A stretch of DNA of 64,000 bases. It comes from CBIHON01 sp966211965 (GTDB lineage Bacteria > Pseudomonadota > Gammaproteobacteria > Burkholderiales > Burkholderiaceae_D). Shown here in pieces: positions 8,789-18,272 of this stretch. The stretch is from positions 248,001 to 312,000 of the forward strand of contig CBIHON010000001.1 in NCBI GenBank assembly GCA_966211965.1. Reading direction: 5' to 3'. The notes beneath the pieces are model-generated. The model was not told where the DNA came from. It saw only the letters and a program-made list of their open reading frames with translations, and ran no database searches. Every line of letters starts with the position of its first letter. Positions within the stretch are counted from its first letter, which is position 1. The position numbers and the translations under genes were made by a program.

Positions 8789-9645
8789 GGCCGCCCTCCC
8801 AATCCCAGGTCTTCGGCCAGAGAACGGCCGGGATAGTGGAATGGTACGGGACCATCGGCCTCGGCATGCACGAATTGTTTTACGAAAGGATCGTTTGAAG
8901 CGTTGATCTCATCCGGCGTACCTTGCGCGACGATTTTTCCCTTTGACAGAAAATAGACATAGTCCGCGATCATCAACGATTCCGGCACATCGTGCGAGAC
9001 AAGGATAGATGTCGAACCGAGCGCGTCGTTCAGCGTGCGAATCAGGTTTGCCGTCACCCCTTTTGAAATCGGATCAAGTCCGGCGAACGGTTCATCGTAC
9101 ATGATCAGCGGGGGATCCAGCGCGATCGCGCGTGCCACCGCGATCCGGCGTGCCATGCCGCCGGAGACTTCGGCCGGCTTCAGAGACGCTGCGTTGCGCA
9201 GACCGACCGCATGCAATTTCATCAAGACCAGGTCGCGAATCAATTCCTCCGGTAAATCGGTATGTTCGCGCAGCGGAAACGCGACATTTTCAAATGCGGT
9301 CAAATCGGTGAACAAGGCACCATGCTGAAATAGCATTCCCATCTTGCGGCGCAGTTCATACAAGGCCTTGGTATCGAGTTCATGCACCACTTGCCCATCG
9401 ACGCGGACGGTGCCCGATTGCGGCCGCAACTGGCCGCCCACCAAGCGCAAGATGGTGGTCTTGCCCGAGCCAGAGCCGCCCATGACCGCCACCACCTTAC
9501 CGCGTGGGAAGTCCATCTGGAGGCCGGATAAAATCGAGCGCTCACCATAGCCAAAGTGTAGATCGCGAATTTCGACGAGATTGGGCACGACAGGGATTGT
9601 TTGTTGCAAAGGTGAGATTGTAGTGCAGAAAAGATAATCGCTCAT
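8785..9645 (-). CDS. mlaF: Mla phospholipid ABC transporter ATPase
   Basis: A 286-residue ATPase closely following E. coli MlaF: Walker A GGSGSGKTTIL, FQHGALFTDLTAFENVAFPL, signature VSGGMARR, Walker B LIMYDEPFAGLDP, H-loop SHDVPE, and the C-terminal ADGPVPFHYPG tail. It is the first gene of the mla run. The start is uncertain. The ATG at 9645 adds about 20 residues compared with E. coli MlaF and lies in the loop of an inverted repeat, very close to a predicted -10 box. A GTG near 9588 (VPNLVEIRD) would match family length but shows no clear ribosome-binding site. Confidence 0.95.
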   Translation of the reverse strand: MSDYLFCTTISPLQQTIPVVPNLVEIRDLHFGYGERSILSGLQMDFPRGKVVAVMGGSGSGKTTILRLVGGQLRPQSGTVRVDGQVVHELDTKALYELRRKMGMLFQHGALFTDLTAFENVAFPLREHTDLPEELIRDLVLMKLHAVGLRNAASLKPAEVSGGMARRIAVARAIALDPPLIMYDEPFAGLDPISKGVTANLIRTLNDALGSTSILVSHDVPESLMIADYVYFLSKGKIVAQGTPDEINASNDPFVKQFVHAEADGPVPFHYPGRSLAEDLGLGGRP

Positions 9646-9659
9646 GGAGTGATTATCTT
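9631..9659. promoter_or_regulatory. Perfect 9-bp inverted repeat over the mlaF start
   Basis: AAGATAATC (9631-9639) and GATTATCTT (9651-9659) are exact reverse complements around an 11-base spacer that contains the ATG of the longest mlaF frame. On the minus strand the distal arm includes the predicted -10 GATAAT. The layout fits an operator for a dimeric regulator or a 5' hairpin of the mla transcript. No regulator is identified. Confidence 0.55.
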
Positions 9660-9680
9660 AAAGGGGTAAATTGTCCTCAA
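9652..9680 (-). promoter_or_regulatory. Predicted sigma-70 promoter of the mla operon
   Basis: Minus strand: TTGAGG (9680-9675), a 17-base spacer, and GATAAT (9657-9652). Spacing is ideal and both boxes are close to consensus. Transcription would begin very near the ATG at 9645, so the mRNA would be nearly leaderless or translation would start further in. Confidence 0.5.
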
Positions 9681-9715
9681 TCCGGCTGTTAAAGACGGCC
9701 GCGCGTCCCATACGT

Positions 9716-9750
9716 AAAAAGCCCGTCGAAGCTTTCGATCCGGCGGGCTT
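9716..9750 (-). terminator. Rho-independent terminator after gltD
   Basis: On the minus strand AAGCCCG (9750-9744) pairs with CGGGCTT (9725-9719), with a further small stem TCGAA/TTCGA inside, followed by TTTTT. It lies about 65 bases past the gltD stop and ends the gltBD transcript before the mla promoter. Confidence 0.75.
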
Positions 9751-9816
9751 GTCTGCTATTGACTTTTCAGCGAAGCAGGACGTGGCGTGCGCTGTGCGCA
9801 TGCTACGTCCGGGTAT

Positions 9817-11280
9817 TTAGCGAGGCAGAACCGAAGCTCCCATCAGGAATTCATCCACCGCACGAGCGCACTGGCGTCCTTCGCGGATCGCCCACACCAC
9901 CAGCGATTGGCCGCGGCGCATGTCCCCTGCGGCGAATACCTTGCTAACCGACGTCTGGTAGCAGCCTTCGCCGTCGGTGGTCGCCTTGGCATTGCCGCGC
10001 GCATCCTTGTCGACGCCGAACGCATCCAGCACTTGCGCCACCGGCGACACGAAACCCATCGCCAGCAGCACCAGATCGGCCTTCATTTCGAATTCCGAAT
10101 TCGGCACTTCCTGCATCTTGCCGTCTTTCCATTCGACGCGCGCCGCGATCAATTTCTCGACCTTGCCGCCCTTGCCTTCGAGCCGCTTGGTGGCCACCGC
10201 CCAATCACGCTCGCAGCCCTCTTCATGCGAAGAGGATGTACGCAGCTTGGTCGGCCAATACGGCCACACCAGCGGCTTGTTTTCCTGTTCCGGCGGTTGC
10301 GGCATCAATTCGAATTGCGTGACCGATACGGCGCCGTGGCGGTTCGAAGTGCCGACGCAGTCGGAACCGGTATCGCCGCCTCCGATCACGACCACGTGCT
10401 TGCCGGTGGCCATGATCTGGTCCTTGACCTTGTCACCGGCATTGACCTTGTTTTGCAGCGGCAGGAAATCCATCGCGAAGTGCACGCCCTTCAACTCGCG
10501 CCCTGGAACCGGCAAGTCGCGGGGCTGCTCGGCGCCGCCGGCGATGATCACTGCATCGAACTCTTTATCGAGTTGTTCAGGCGTGATTTTTTCTTTGGCC
10601 CAGTTGGTGACGTTGGAGGGAAAGTCTTTTCCGACCAACACCCCCGTACGAAAGGTCACGCCTTCGGCTTTCATCTGTTCGATGCGGCGGTCGATGTGTG
10701 ACTTTTCCATCTTGAAATCGGGGATGCCATAACGCAGCAGGCCGCCGATGCGGTCGTTTTTCTCGAACACGGTGACATCGTGTCCGGCCCGAGCAAGCTG
10801 TTGCGCCGCGGCCAGACCGGCGGGGCCGGAACCGACGATCGCGACTTTCTTGCCCGTTTTGACCGGGGCCGGCTGCGGTGTCACCCAACCGTTTTCCCAG
10901 CCTTTGTCGATGATGAAGTGTTCGATCGATTTGATGCCGACCGGCTCGTTGTTGATGCCGAGCGTGCAGGCTGCCTCGCAAGGCGCAGGACAGATGCGGC
11001 CGGTGAATTCCGGGAAATTGTTGGTCGAATGCAGCGTGTCCAGCGCGGCACGGTAATTGCCGTGATAGACCAGGTCGTTCCAGTCGGGAATGATGTTGTT
11101 GACCGGACAGCCGTTATTGCAAAACGGGATGCCGCAATCCATGCAGCGTGCGCCCTGGACCTTGGCTTCGCCATCCTTGAGGCGCAACACAAATTCCTTG
11201 TAGTTTTTGACGCGCTGAGGCGGCGGCAGATAAGCCTCTTCCTGGCGCTGGAATTCCATAAAGCCGGTTACTTTTCCCAT
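9817..11280 (-). CDS. gltD: Glutamate synthase, small (beta) subunit
   Basis: A 487-residue protein of the FAD/NADPH-dependent GltD family. The N-terminal part has cysteine clusters CMDCGIPFCNNGCP (near residue 46) and CPAPCEAACTLGI for two 4Fe-4S centres. Then come a FAD dinucleotide fold (VAIVGSGPAGLAAAQQL), GGLLRYGIPDFKM, an NADPH fold (VVVIGGGDTGSDCVG) and the C-terminal VFAAGDMRRGQSLVVWA FAD motif. It passes electrons from NADPH to GltB for conversion of 2-oxoglutarate and glutamine to glutamate. A good AAGGA site precedes the ATG. It follows gltB after a 164-base gap. Confidence 0.97.
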   Translation of the reverse strand: MGKVTGFMEFQRQEEAYLPPPQRVKNYKEFVLRLKDGEAKVQGARCMDCGIPFCNNGCPVNNIIPDWNDLVYHGNYRAALDTLHSTNNFPEFTGRICPAPCEAACTLGINNEPVGIKSIEHFIIDKGWENGWVTPQPAPVKTGKKVAIVGSGPAGLAAAQQLARAGHDVTVFEKNDRIGGLLRYGIPDFKMEKSHIDRRIEQMKAEGVTFRTGVLVGKDFPSNVTNWAKEKITPEQLDKEFDAVIIAGGAEQPRDLPVPGRELKGVHFAMDFLPLQNKVNAGDKVKDQIMATGKHVVVIGGGDTGSDCVGTSNRHGAVSVTQFELMPQPPEQENKPLVWPYWPTKLRTSSSHEEGCERDWAVATKRLEGKGGKVEKLIAARVEWKDGKMQEVPNSEFEMKADLVLLAMGFVSPVAQVLDAFGVDKDARGNAKATTDGEGCYQTSVSKVFAAGDMRRGQSLVVWAIREGRQCARAVDEFLMGASVLPR

Positions 11281-11444
11281 GACTTTCCTTCAAATTTCTG
11301 GTGATGCATACATAGAGTGGAAAAGCGCAACGCCTTCCGTCACAAGTTTCCATTGAGTCCCCGAAGGGCGCCACGCAAGCAAAGCGTCGATCCTGTCCCG
11401 ACAGGAAGCAACGCCGCTTTCCGCGCGGCGGCTACAAGTTGCGG

Positions 11445-14400
11445 CTAAGCCGCAATTTGCTCCATCTCTTGCTCGTCGACACCGGCGTTCAACTCGGCCA
11501 GCGCACGTTTGTACTCGGTCGGGAACACTTTGACGAACTTGCTGCGCGCATTGGCCCAATCATCGAGCAGATTGCGGGCACGCGTGCTGCCGGTGTACTT
11601 GAAGTGACGTTCGATCAAGCCTTTCAGGATCGCCTCATGAGTCTGCGCTTCGGCACCGCGCTTGACGGTGTGCCAGATTGCGCGATCGACGGTAGCTTCC
11701 TGTTCGGCCGAGGACAATACCGGGTGCAGATCGACCATCGCGGTATTGCATTTCTTCGCGAAATCGCCGTTCGGGTCGTACACATAGGCGATACCGCCCG
11801 ACATGCCGGCCGCGAAGTTGCGTCCGGTTTCGCCCAGCACCACTACGGTGCCGCCGGTCATGTATTCGCAGCCATGGTCGCCGGTGCCTTCGACCACCGC
11901 GACGGCGCCCGAATTGCGCACCGCGAAGCGTTCGCCAGCCACACCATTGAAGAAAGCTTCACCGGCGATGGCGCCGTACAGCACGGTGTTGCCGATGATG
12001 ATGTTGTCGACCGCCCACCCGCGGAATTCCGTATTCGGACGCACGATGATGCGACCTCCCGACAAGCCCTTGCCGACGTAGTCATTGCCTTCCCCCACCA
12101 GGTCGAGCGTAATGCCATGCGCCAGGAAAGCGCCGGCCGATTGCCCGGCAGTGCCTTGCAGCTGGATGTGGATGGTGTCGTCGGGCAAACCTTCATGGCC
12201 GTACTTCTTCGCGACTTCGCCGGACAGCATGGTGCCGACCGTGCGATTGACGTTTTTCACCGGCGAGATGAAGGAGACTTTTTCACCCTTGTCGAGCGCT
12301 GCCCGGGCTTGCGCGATCAGCTTGTGGTCGAGCGCTCTTTCCAGCCCATGATCTTGCTCTTCGACCTGATAACGCGGCTCTTCGGCCGACACTTCGGGCT
12401 GATGGAAAATCCTGCTGAAGTCCAGACCCTTGGCCTTCCAGTGCGAGATCGCTTTCGATTTGTCGAGCAGATCGGAACGGCCGATCAGTTCATTGAAAGT
12501 ACGGATGCCCAGTTGCGCCATGATCTGGCGCGCTTCTTCTGCCACGAAGAAGAAGAAGTTCACCACGTGTTCCGGCTTGCCGGCAAACTTGGCGCGCAAT
12601 ACCGGGTCTTGAGTCGCGACGCCGACCGGGCAAGTGTTCAGATGGCATTTACGCATCATGATGCAGCCTTCGACCACCAGCGGCGCGGTCGCAAAGCCGA
12701 CTTCGTCCGCACCGAGCAAGGCGGCGATGACGACGTCGCGGCCGGTTTTCATTTGACCGTCGGCCTGCACTCGGATGCGGCTGCGCAAGCGGTTCAGCAC
12801 CAGGGTTTGCTGGGTCTCGGACAGGCCCAGTTCCCAGGGCGTGCCCGCGTGCTTGACCGAAGACAGCGGCGAAGCGCCGGTGCCGCCGTCATGGCCGGCG
12901 ATCACGACGTGATCCGACTTCGCTTTGGCGACGCCGGCGGCAACCGTGCCGACGCCGACTTCGGACACCAGCTTGACGGAAATCGAAGCTTTCGGATTGG
13001 CGTTTTTCAAGTCATGGATCAGTTGCGCCAAGTCTTCGATCGAATAGATGTCATGGTGGGGCGGCGGCGAGATCAAGCCCACGCCCGGCACCGAGAAACG
13101 CAGCTTGGCGATGTATTCGGATACCTTATGGCCCGGCAATTGACCGCCTTCGCCCGGCTTTGCGCCTTGCGCCATCTTGATCTGGATTTGATCGGCCGAA
13201 GTCAGGTATTCGGCAGTGACGCCGAAACGGCCCGACGCGACTTGCTTGATTCGCGAACGCAGCGAATCGCCCTGCAACAGCGGCATGTCGACTTCGACGT
13301 TCTGCTTGCCGATCACCGAAGCCAGCGTATCGCCCTGCTTGATCGGGATGCCTTTCAATTCGTTGCGATAGCGGTTTTCGTCCTCGCCGCCTTCGCCGGT
13401 ATTGGACTTGCCGCCGATGCGGTTCATCGCGATGGCCAGCGTCGAATGCGCCTCGGTCGAGATCGAGCCAAGCGACATGGCTCCGGTTGCGAAACGTTTG
13501 ACTATTTCCTTGGCCGGTTCGACTTCATCCAGCGGAATGGCCTTGGATGGATCGAGCTTGAACTCGAACAAGCCACGCAAAGTCATGTGGCGCTTCGATT
13601 GATCGTTGATGATCTGCGCGTATTCCTTGTAGCTGTTGAAGCTGTTGGCACGTGCGGAATGCTGCAGCTTGGCGATTGCGTCCGGCGTCCACATGTGATC
13701 TTCGCCGCGCACCCGGTAGGCGTATTCGCCGCCGGCATCGAGCGCGTTCGACAACACCGGATCGTTGCCGAATGCCAGCCGATGCAAGCGCAGCGCTTCT
13801 TCGGCAACTTCGAACACGCCGATGCCTTCGACATTGGAGGCCGTGCCCTTGAAGTACTTGTCGACCAAGGCCTTATTCAAGCCGATCGCTTCGAAAATCT
13901 GCGCGCCGCAGTAGGACATATAAGTGGAAATGCCCATCTTCGACATCACCTTCAGCAAGCCCTTGCCGATCGCTTTCTGGAAGTTGTAGATGGCTTTTTC
14001 CGGAGACAGGTCGCCCGGCAGATCCTTGGCCAGATCGGTCAGCGTATCCATCGCCAAATAGGGATGGATCGCTTCCGCGCCGTAACCGGCGAGCAGTGCG
14101 AAGTGATGGGTTTCGCGCGCCGATCCGGTTTCAACCACCAGGCCGGCCGAAGTGCGCAAGCCCTTGCTGACCAGGTGCTGGTGGATCGCGGACGAAGCCA
14201 GCAGCGCGGGAATCGCGACTTGCTCGGCGTCGGCCTTGCGGTCCGAAATGATCAGGATGTTGTGGCCGGATTTGACTGCATCGACCGCTTTTGCACACAG
14301 CGAGGCCAAGCGCGCTTCGATGCCCTCCTTGCCCCAGGCAACCGGATAGCAGATGTTCAATTCATGCGACTTGAACTTGCCTCCCGTATGTGCGCTGATA

Positions 14401-16130
14401 TTGCGCAGCTTGGCGATGTCGGCGTAATCGAGTATCGGCTGCGACACTTCGAGGCGCATCGGCGGGTTGATGTTGTTGGTGTCGAGCAGGTTCGGCTTGG
14501 GTCCGATGAAGGACACCAGCGACATCACCATCGCTTCGCGGATCGGGTCGATCGGCGGGTTGGTGACTTGCGCGAACAATTGCTTGAAGTAGTTGTACAG
14601 CGTCTTGTTCTTGTTCGACATCACCGCCAGCGGCGAATCATTGCCCATCGAGCCGATGGCTTCTTCGGCGGCGGCGGCCATTGGCGACATCAGGAATTTC
14701 AGGTCTTCCTGGGTATAGCCGAAGGCTTGCTGGCGGTCCAGCAAGGAAGTGTGCGGTTTGTCTTCCTGCGGCTCCTCCTTCAGGTCGCCCAGCTTGATGC
14801 GCACCGATTCGATCCACTGCTTGTAGGGCTTGGCATTGGCGTAGGTGTCTTTCAATTCCTTGTCGCCGATGATGCGCCCAGCATCGAGATCGATCAGGAA
14901 CATCTTGCCCGGCTGCAGGCGCCATTTCTGGATGATTTTCGATTCGGGAATCGGCAGCACGCCGGATTCGGACGCCATCACGACAAGATCGTCATCGGTC
15001 ACGATATAGCGTGCCGGACGCAAGCCATTGCGGTCGAGCGTACCGCCGATGTGACGGCCGTCGGTGAAGGCCATCGCGGCCGGCCCGTCCCAAGGCTCCA
15101 TCATCGCGGCGTGGTATTCGTAGAAGGCGCGGCGGTTGTCGTCCATCAGCGTGTGGTTTTCCCAGGCCTCCGGGATCATCATCATCATCGCCTGGGCAAT
15201 CGGATAGCCAGCCATCAACAACAGTTCAAGCGCATTATCGAAACAGGCGGTATCGGATTGGCCTTCATAGATCAGCGGAAACAACTTTTTCAAATCGTCG
15301 CCCAGCACGGCAGACTTCATCACCCCTTCGCGCGCGCGCATCCAGTTGAAATTGCCTTTGACGGTGTTGATTTCGCCATTGTGAGCGATCAGGCGATAGG
15401 GATGGGCCAGAGGCCATTCCGGGAAAGTATTGGTCGAGAAGCGTTGATGCACCAGCGCCAGCGCCGAAACGCAGCGCGGGTCTTGCAAGTCCTTGTAATA
15501 CACCCCGACCTGATCGGCCAGCAACAAGCCCTTGTAGACCACGGTGCGGGCCGACATCGACGCGACGAAAAATTCTTTGCTGTGCAGCAGGTTCAGCGCC
15601 TGGATCGCATGGCCTGAAGATTTGCGAATCACATACAGCTTACGTTCCAGCGCATCGGTGACCATGATGTCCTGGCCGCGGCCGATGAAGATCTGGCGGA
15701 TGACCGGCTCCTTTTCACGCACGGTCGGCGACATTGGCATATCGATATCGACCGGAACATCGCGCCAGCCGAGAACGACCTGGCCTTCTGCATGGACGGC
15801 ACGCTCGATCTCCTGCTCACAGGCAATACGCGAGGCATTTTCTTTCGGCAGGAACACCATGCCAACACCATACTCGCCGGGCGGCGGCAACGCGATGCCT
15901 TGCTTCGCCATCTCTTCACGATAGTACTGATCGGGCAATTGAATCAGGATACCGGCACCATCGCCCATCAATTTATCGGCGCCCACGGCACCCCGATGGT
16001 CGAGATTCTTCAGGATCAACAGACCTTGCTCGACGATCGAGTGGCTCTTCTTGCCTTTGATATGGGCGATGAAACCGACGCCACAGGCATCATGTTCGTT
16101 GGATGGATCGTATAGACCTTGCGCGTGCAT
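11445..16130 (-). CDS. gltB: Glutamate synthase, large (alpha) subunit
   Basis: A protein of 1561 residues, normal for GltB. After a 15-residue propeptide (MHAQGLYDPSNEHDA) comes the nucleophile cysteine of the class II glutaminase domain in CGVGFIA. Later come the central domain, the FMN synthase domain with the GAKPGEGGQLPG loop, the 3Fe-4S cluster motif CHLNTCPVGVA, and the C-terminal Gly-rich beta-helix (GTVVVLGETGRNFAAGMSGG). The frame extends 72 bases upstream, but MHAQGLYD at 16130 is the family start. Ammonia made from glutamine in the first domain is channelled to 2-oxoglutarate. Confidence 0.98.
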   Translation of the reverse strand: MHAQGLYDPSNEHDACGVGFIAHIKGKKSHSIVEQGLLILKNLDHRGAVGADKLMGDGAGILIQLPDQYYREEMAKQGIALPPPGEYGVGMVFLPKENASRIACEQEIERAVHAEGQVVLGWRDVPVDIDMPMSPTVREKEPVIRQIFIGRGQDIMVTDALERKLYVIRKSSGHAIQALNLLHSKEFFVASMSARTVVYKGLLLADQVGVYYKDLQDPRCVSALALVHQRFSTNTFPEWPLAHPYRLIAHNGEINTVKGNFNWMRAREGVMKSAVLGDDLKKLFPLIYEGQSDTACFDNALELLLMAGYPIAQAMMMMIPEAWENHTLMDDNRRAFYEYHAAMMEPWDGPAAMAFTDGRHIGGTLDRNGLRPARYIVTDDDLVVMASESGVLPIPESKIIQKWRLQPGKMFLIDLDAGRIIGDKELKDTYANAKPYKQWIESVRIKLGDLKEEPQEDKPHTSLLDRQQAFGYTQEDLKFLMSPMAAAAEEAIGSMGNDSPLAVMSNKNKTLYNYFKQLFAQVTNPPIDPIREAMVMSLVSFIGPKPNLLDTNNINPPMRLEVSQPILDYADIAKLRNISAHTGGKFKSHELNICYPVAWGKEGIEARLASLCAKAVDAVKSGHNILIISDRKADAEQVAIPALLASSAIHQHLVSKGLRTSAGLVVETGSARETHHFALLAGYGAEAIHPYLAMDTLTDLAKDLPGDLSPEKAIYNFQKAIGKGLLKVMSKMGISTYMSYCGAQIFEAIGLNKALVDKYFKGTASNVEGIGVFEVAEEALRLHRLAFGNDPVLSNALDAGGEYAYRVRGEDHMWTPDAIAKLQHSARANSFNSYKEYAQIINDQSKRHMTLRGLFEFKLDPSKAIPLDEVEPAKEIVKRFATGAMSLGSISTEAHSTLAIAMNRIGGKSNTGEGGEDENRYRNELKGIPIKQGDTLASVIGKQNVEVDMPLLQGDSLRSRIKQVASGRFGVTAEYLTSADQIQIKMAQGAKPGEGGQLPGHKVSEYIAKLRFSVPGVGLISPPPHHDIYSIEDLAQLIHDLKNANPKASISVKLVSEVGVGTVAAGVAKAKSDHVVIAGHDGGTGASPLSSVKHAGTPWELGLSETQQTLVLNRLRSRIRVQADGQMKTGRDVVIAALLGADEVGFATAPLVVEGCIMMRKCHLNTCPVGVATQDPVLRAKFAGKPEHVVNFFFFVAEEARQIMAQLGIRTFNELIGRSDLLDKSKAISHWKAKGLDFSRIFHQPEVSAEEPRYQVEEQDHGLERALDHKLIAQARAALDKGEKVSFISPVKNVNRTVGTMLSGEVAKKYGHEGLPDDTIHIQLQGTAGQSAGAFLAHGITLDLVGEGNDYVGKGLSGGRIIVRPNTEFRGWAVDNIIIGNTVLYGAIAGEAFFNGVAGERFAVRNSGAVAVVEGTGDHGCEYMTGGTVVVLGETGRNFAAGMSGGIAYVYDPNGDFAKKCNTAMVDLHPVLSSAEQEATVDRAIWHTVKRGAEAQTHEAILKGLIERHFKYTGSTRARNLLDDWANARSKFVKVFPTEYKRALAELNAGVDEQEMEQIAA

Positions 16131-16164
16131 AGCTTTTCTCCACACTAGATGTGATTGAAGATGA

Positions 16165-16193
16165 AGAATAGTGCAGCGTACCAGATTGTTCAA
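16165..16193 (-). promoter_or_regulatory. Predicted promoter of gltBD
   Basis: Minus strand TTGAAC (16193-16188), a 17-base spacer, and TATTCT (16170-16165), about 35 bases before the gltB ATG. Each box matches four of six consensus bases. It lies just inside the left end of the transposase element. Confidence 0.5.
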
Positions 16194-16200
16194 CAACAAC

Positions 16201-17188
16201 AATTAGGGTCAGAGTTAAATTAAGCCACCTATTTTTTTACGTTTTATTAATTGGGGACAGAGTAAATTCTTGCGCCATGACGCGTTCTAGCGACCGCAAT
16301 TCCTTTACTCTCCCCTCAGGACTCCCCTGATTCTCGTGGCGCCGACTTAAATGGCCGCCCACGCTTGGCCGCGCGCACCCGACGGTTTGCCTGGCGCTCC
16401 AAGGCCATTTGAAATTGCTCTGAGCCCAAAACTCCACCTTTCCACGTCGTCTTGTTCAGCATCTCAATTTCTTCGGGGGTAAGCGCCTGCTCCACCAACT
16501 CCTTGTACGCCGCCTCGCGTTGAAACGGCGTATTACCCAAGGCCCAATACAGGGAATGGTCGGTAATCAAGGGATCAGACTTGATGCCGACATGATGGTT
16601 ATAGCTTGACCACGGGTAATCAGCCGGATTGTGCGTTATGCCGGCACTGACCGGATTGAGCTCAATGTAGCGAGAACAGGTCATGAAGTAGCGCTCGGAA
16701 TCGATCACCGTTGCCCTATAACGCCCTTGCCATAAAGTACCGACACGCGCGTATTTACGATTGAAATACGGCACGTAATGACGCCCGACCCATTGCATCA
16801 TGCGCCCCAGACCTTGCTGATCCGATGGCGAAACCAGCAAATGCAGGTGATTCGACATCAGGGCGTAGGCATGAATCGCCACCTTGAATTGCTTGGCTGC
16901 TTCGCGCAGCCAAGCCAGAAACGCGCAGTAATCGGACGTGTCCCGAAAGATCAGTTGGCGATCATTGCCACGCTGGATAACATGGTGCGGCTGGTTTGGG
17001 ATAACGAGTCGGGGAAGTCGAGCCATGATTGAATGCTTTTGAAAAGGTGGGAGAGGGACCACGAAGACGGCACCACCTACTCTGTCCCCAATGAGGCAAG
17101 AAGACAATTGGCAGGCGATTCAGCAAACAATTTTACTCCGACCCCGATTAACATAAACAACGATTTTAATTTTACTCTGACCCCAATT
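16201..17188. mobile_element. REP-associated transposase element with two nested inverted end pairs
   Basis: An outer pair of 21-base ends lies at 16201-16221 and 17168-17188 (inverted, about 19 of 21 matching, core GGGTCAGAGT). An inner perfect 15-base pair lies at 16250-16264 and 17078-17092 (ATTGGGGACAGAGTA and its complement). A further degenerate copy is at 17131-17151. The element encloses one single-strand transposase gene and lies between gltB and gpsA. These GGGGTCAGAGTAAAA-type ends commonly flank such transposase genes in proteobacteria. Confidence 0.75.
16316..17026 (-). CDS. REP-associated tyrosine transposase (RAYT, Y1_Tnp family)
   Basis: A 236-residue HUH single-strand transposase. 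It starts MARLPRLVIPNQPHHVIQRG, has the HUH metal motif as HLH at residues 60-62 (ALMSNHLHLLV), and the catalytic tyrosine probably at 120 in SRYIELNPV, followed by YPWSSY. The C-terminal tail KRGRPFK is basic. RAYTs are domesticated IS200/IS605 relatives that act on REP-like hairpins. The frame is open upstream to 17107, but the ATG at 17026 matches the family. No partner TnpB is present. The catalytic residues look intact. Confidence 0.92.
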   Translation of the reverse strand: MARLPRLVIPNQPHHVIQRGNDRQLIFRDTSDYCAFLAWLREAAKQFKVAIHAYALMSNHLHLLVSPSDQQGLGRMMQWVGRHYVPYFNRKYARVGTLWQGRYRATVIDSERYFMTCSRYIELNPVSAGITHNPADYPWSSYNHHVGIKSDPLITDHSLYWALGNTPFQREAAYKELVEQALTPEEIEMLNKTTWKGGVLGSEQFQMALERQANRRVRAAKRGRPFKSAPRESGES

Positions 17189-17231
17189 GAATTATCATCA
17201 ACCAATGGGTGTGGCGGGCAAAACAGGGCCG

Positions 17232-18236
17232 TCAAGCCGCTTCGTCGCGCGGATCACGCGACAATAAACGCGCCACCATGTCGCGCGGCGAATCACCGTC
17301 AAACAGCACGCCAGCCACAGCATTGGTAATCGGCATATCCACGCCACGACTGCGCGCCAACGCCCTGACTGCTTGCGCACAGCGCACGCCTTCTGCCACA
17401 TGTCCGAGTTCTGCCACAATGTCGTCGAGCGCCTTGTCTTGCGCCAATGCCAGTCCAACCCGGCGATTGCGTGAAAGATCTCCGGTACAGGTCAGGATCA
17501 AATCCCCCATCCCGGCCAACCCCATGAAAGTTTCCGTACGGCCGCCAAGGGCAATACCCAAGCGCGTGATTTCAGCAAGGCCGCGCGTGATGAGCGCCGC
17601 ACGCGCATTCAAACCGAGACCCATACCATCGACGATGCCGGTAGCGATCGCCAAGATATTCTTCACCGCCCCGCCGACTTCAACGCCGGCCATGTCGTCA
17701 CTTGTATAGACGCGGATATTGCGGCCATGAACGGCGCTCACGACGCGCTCGCGCAGAACGGCGCTGTCCGAGGCAAGGACCAGCGCGCAAGGCAAGCCGT
17801 GCGCGACTTCCTGCGCGAACGAGGGGCCGGACAAGACGCCGGCCGCCAAATCCGGCCCGAGGATTTCGCGCACAACCTGATGCGGCAATAATTGGGTTTT
17901 CTCTTCGAATCCCTTGCACAAGGTAACAATGTTCGGAATCGGCAGCGCTTGCAGCTGCCGCACAAGAGGGCGCAAACCGGCGACCGCGGAGGCAATCAGC
18001 AACAATCCTTCATCCGGCGTCGCGAGCAAAGGCGCCATGGCGGCGTCGAAATCGCTCGTAATGTGCAATCCGCGCGGCAAGGAAAATCCGGGCAAATTCC
18101 CCGAATTCTCGCGGCGCGTAGCGGCCTCATCCATGGCTGCCTGATTGCGCCCCCACAAAATTACGCGATGCCGCTCAGCCAGCGGTATCGCCAGCGCAGT
18201 ACCCCAGGCGCCGGCGCCGAGTATCGTGATATTCAT
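17232..18236 (-). CDS. gpsA: Glycerol-3-phosphate dehydrogenase [NAD(P)+]
   Basis: A 334-residue enzyme reducing dihydroxyacetone phosphate to sn-glycerol 3-phosphate for phospholipid synthesis. The N-terminal dinucleotide fold is ITILGAGAWGTALA. The GPSFAQEV motif, the catalytic lysine region GGAVKNILAIATGIVDGMGLG, and GLAGMGDLILTCT with SRNRRVG are all present. It stands last in the rhodanese-grxC-secB-SH3-gpsA run. The transposase element starts only 43 bases past its stop. Confidence 0.97.
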   Translation of the reverse strand: MNITILGAGAWGTALAIPLAERHRVILWGRNQAAMDEAATRRENSGNLPGFSLPRGLHITSDFDAAMAPLLATPDEGLLLIASAVAGLRPLVRQLQALPIPNIVTLCKGFEEKTQLLPHQVVREILGPDLAAGVLSGPSFAQEVAHGLPCALVLASDSAVLRERVVSAVHGRNIRVYTSDDMAGVEVGGAVKNILAIATGIVDGMGLGLNARAALITRGLAEITRLGIALGGRTETFMGLAGMGDLILTCTGDLSRNRRVGLALAQDKALDDIVAELGHVAEGVRCAQAVRALARSRGVDMPITNAVAGVLFDGDSPRDMVARLLSRDPRDEAA

Positions 18237-18272
18237 GGATTGCCTGGAAAGGAAAAAATTGGCGGCAGAAGG

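Noticed and set aside
11439..15617. 1392-codon open frame on the plus strand opposite gltB
   Set aside because: It lies antisense to gltB, which has all catalytic motifs; the frame follows from GC-rich codon use.
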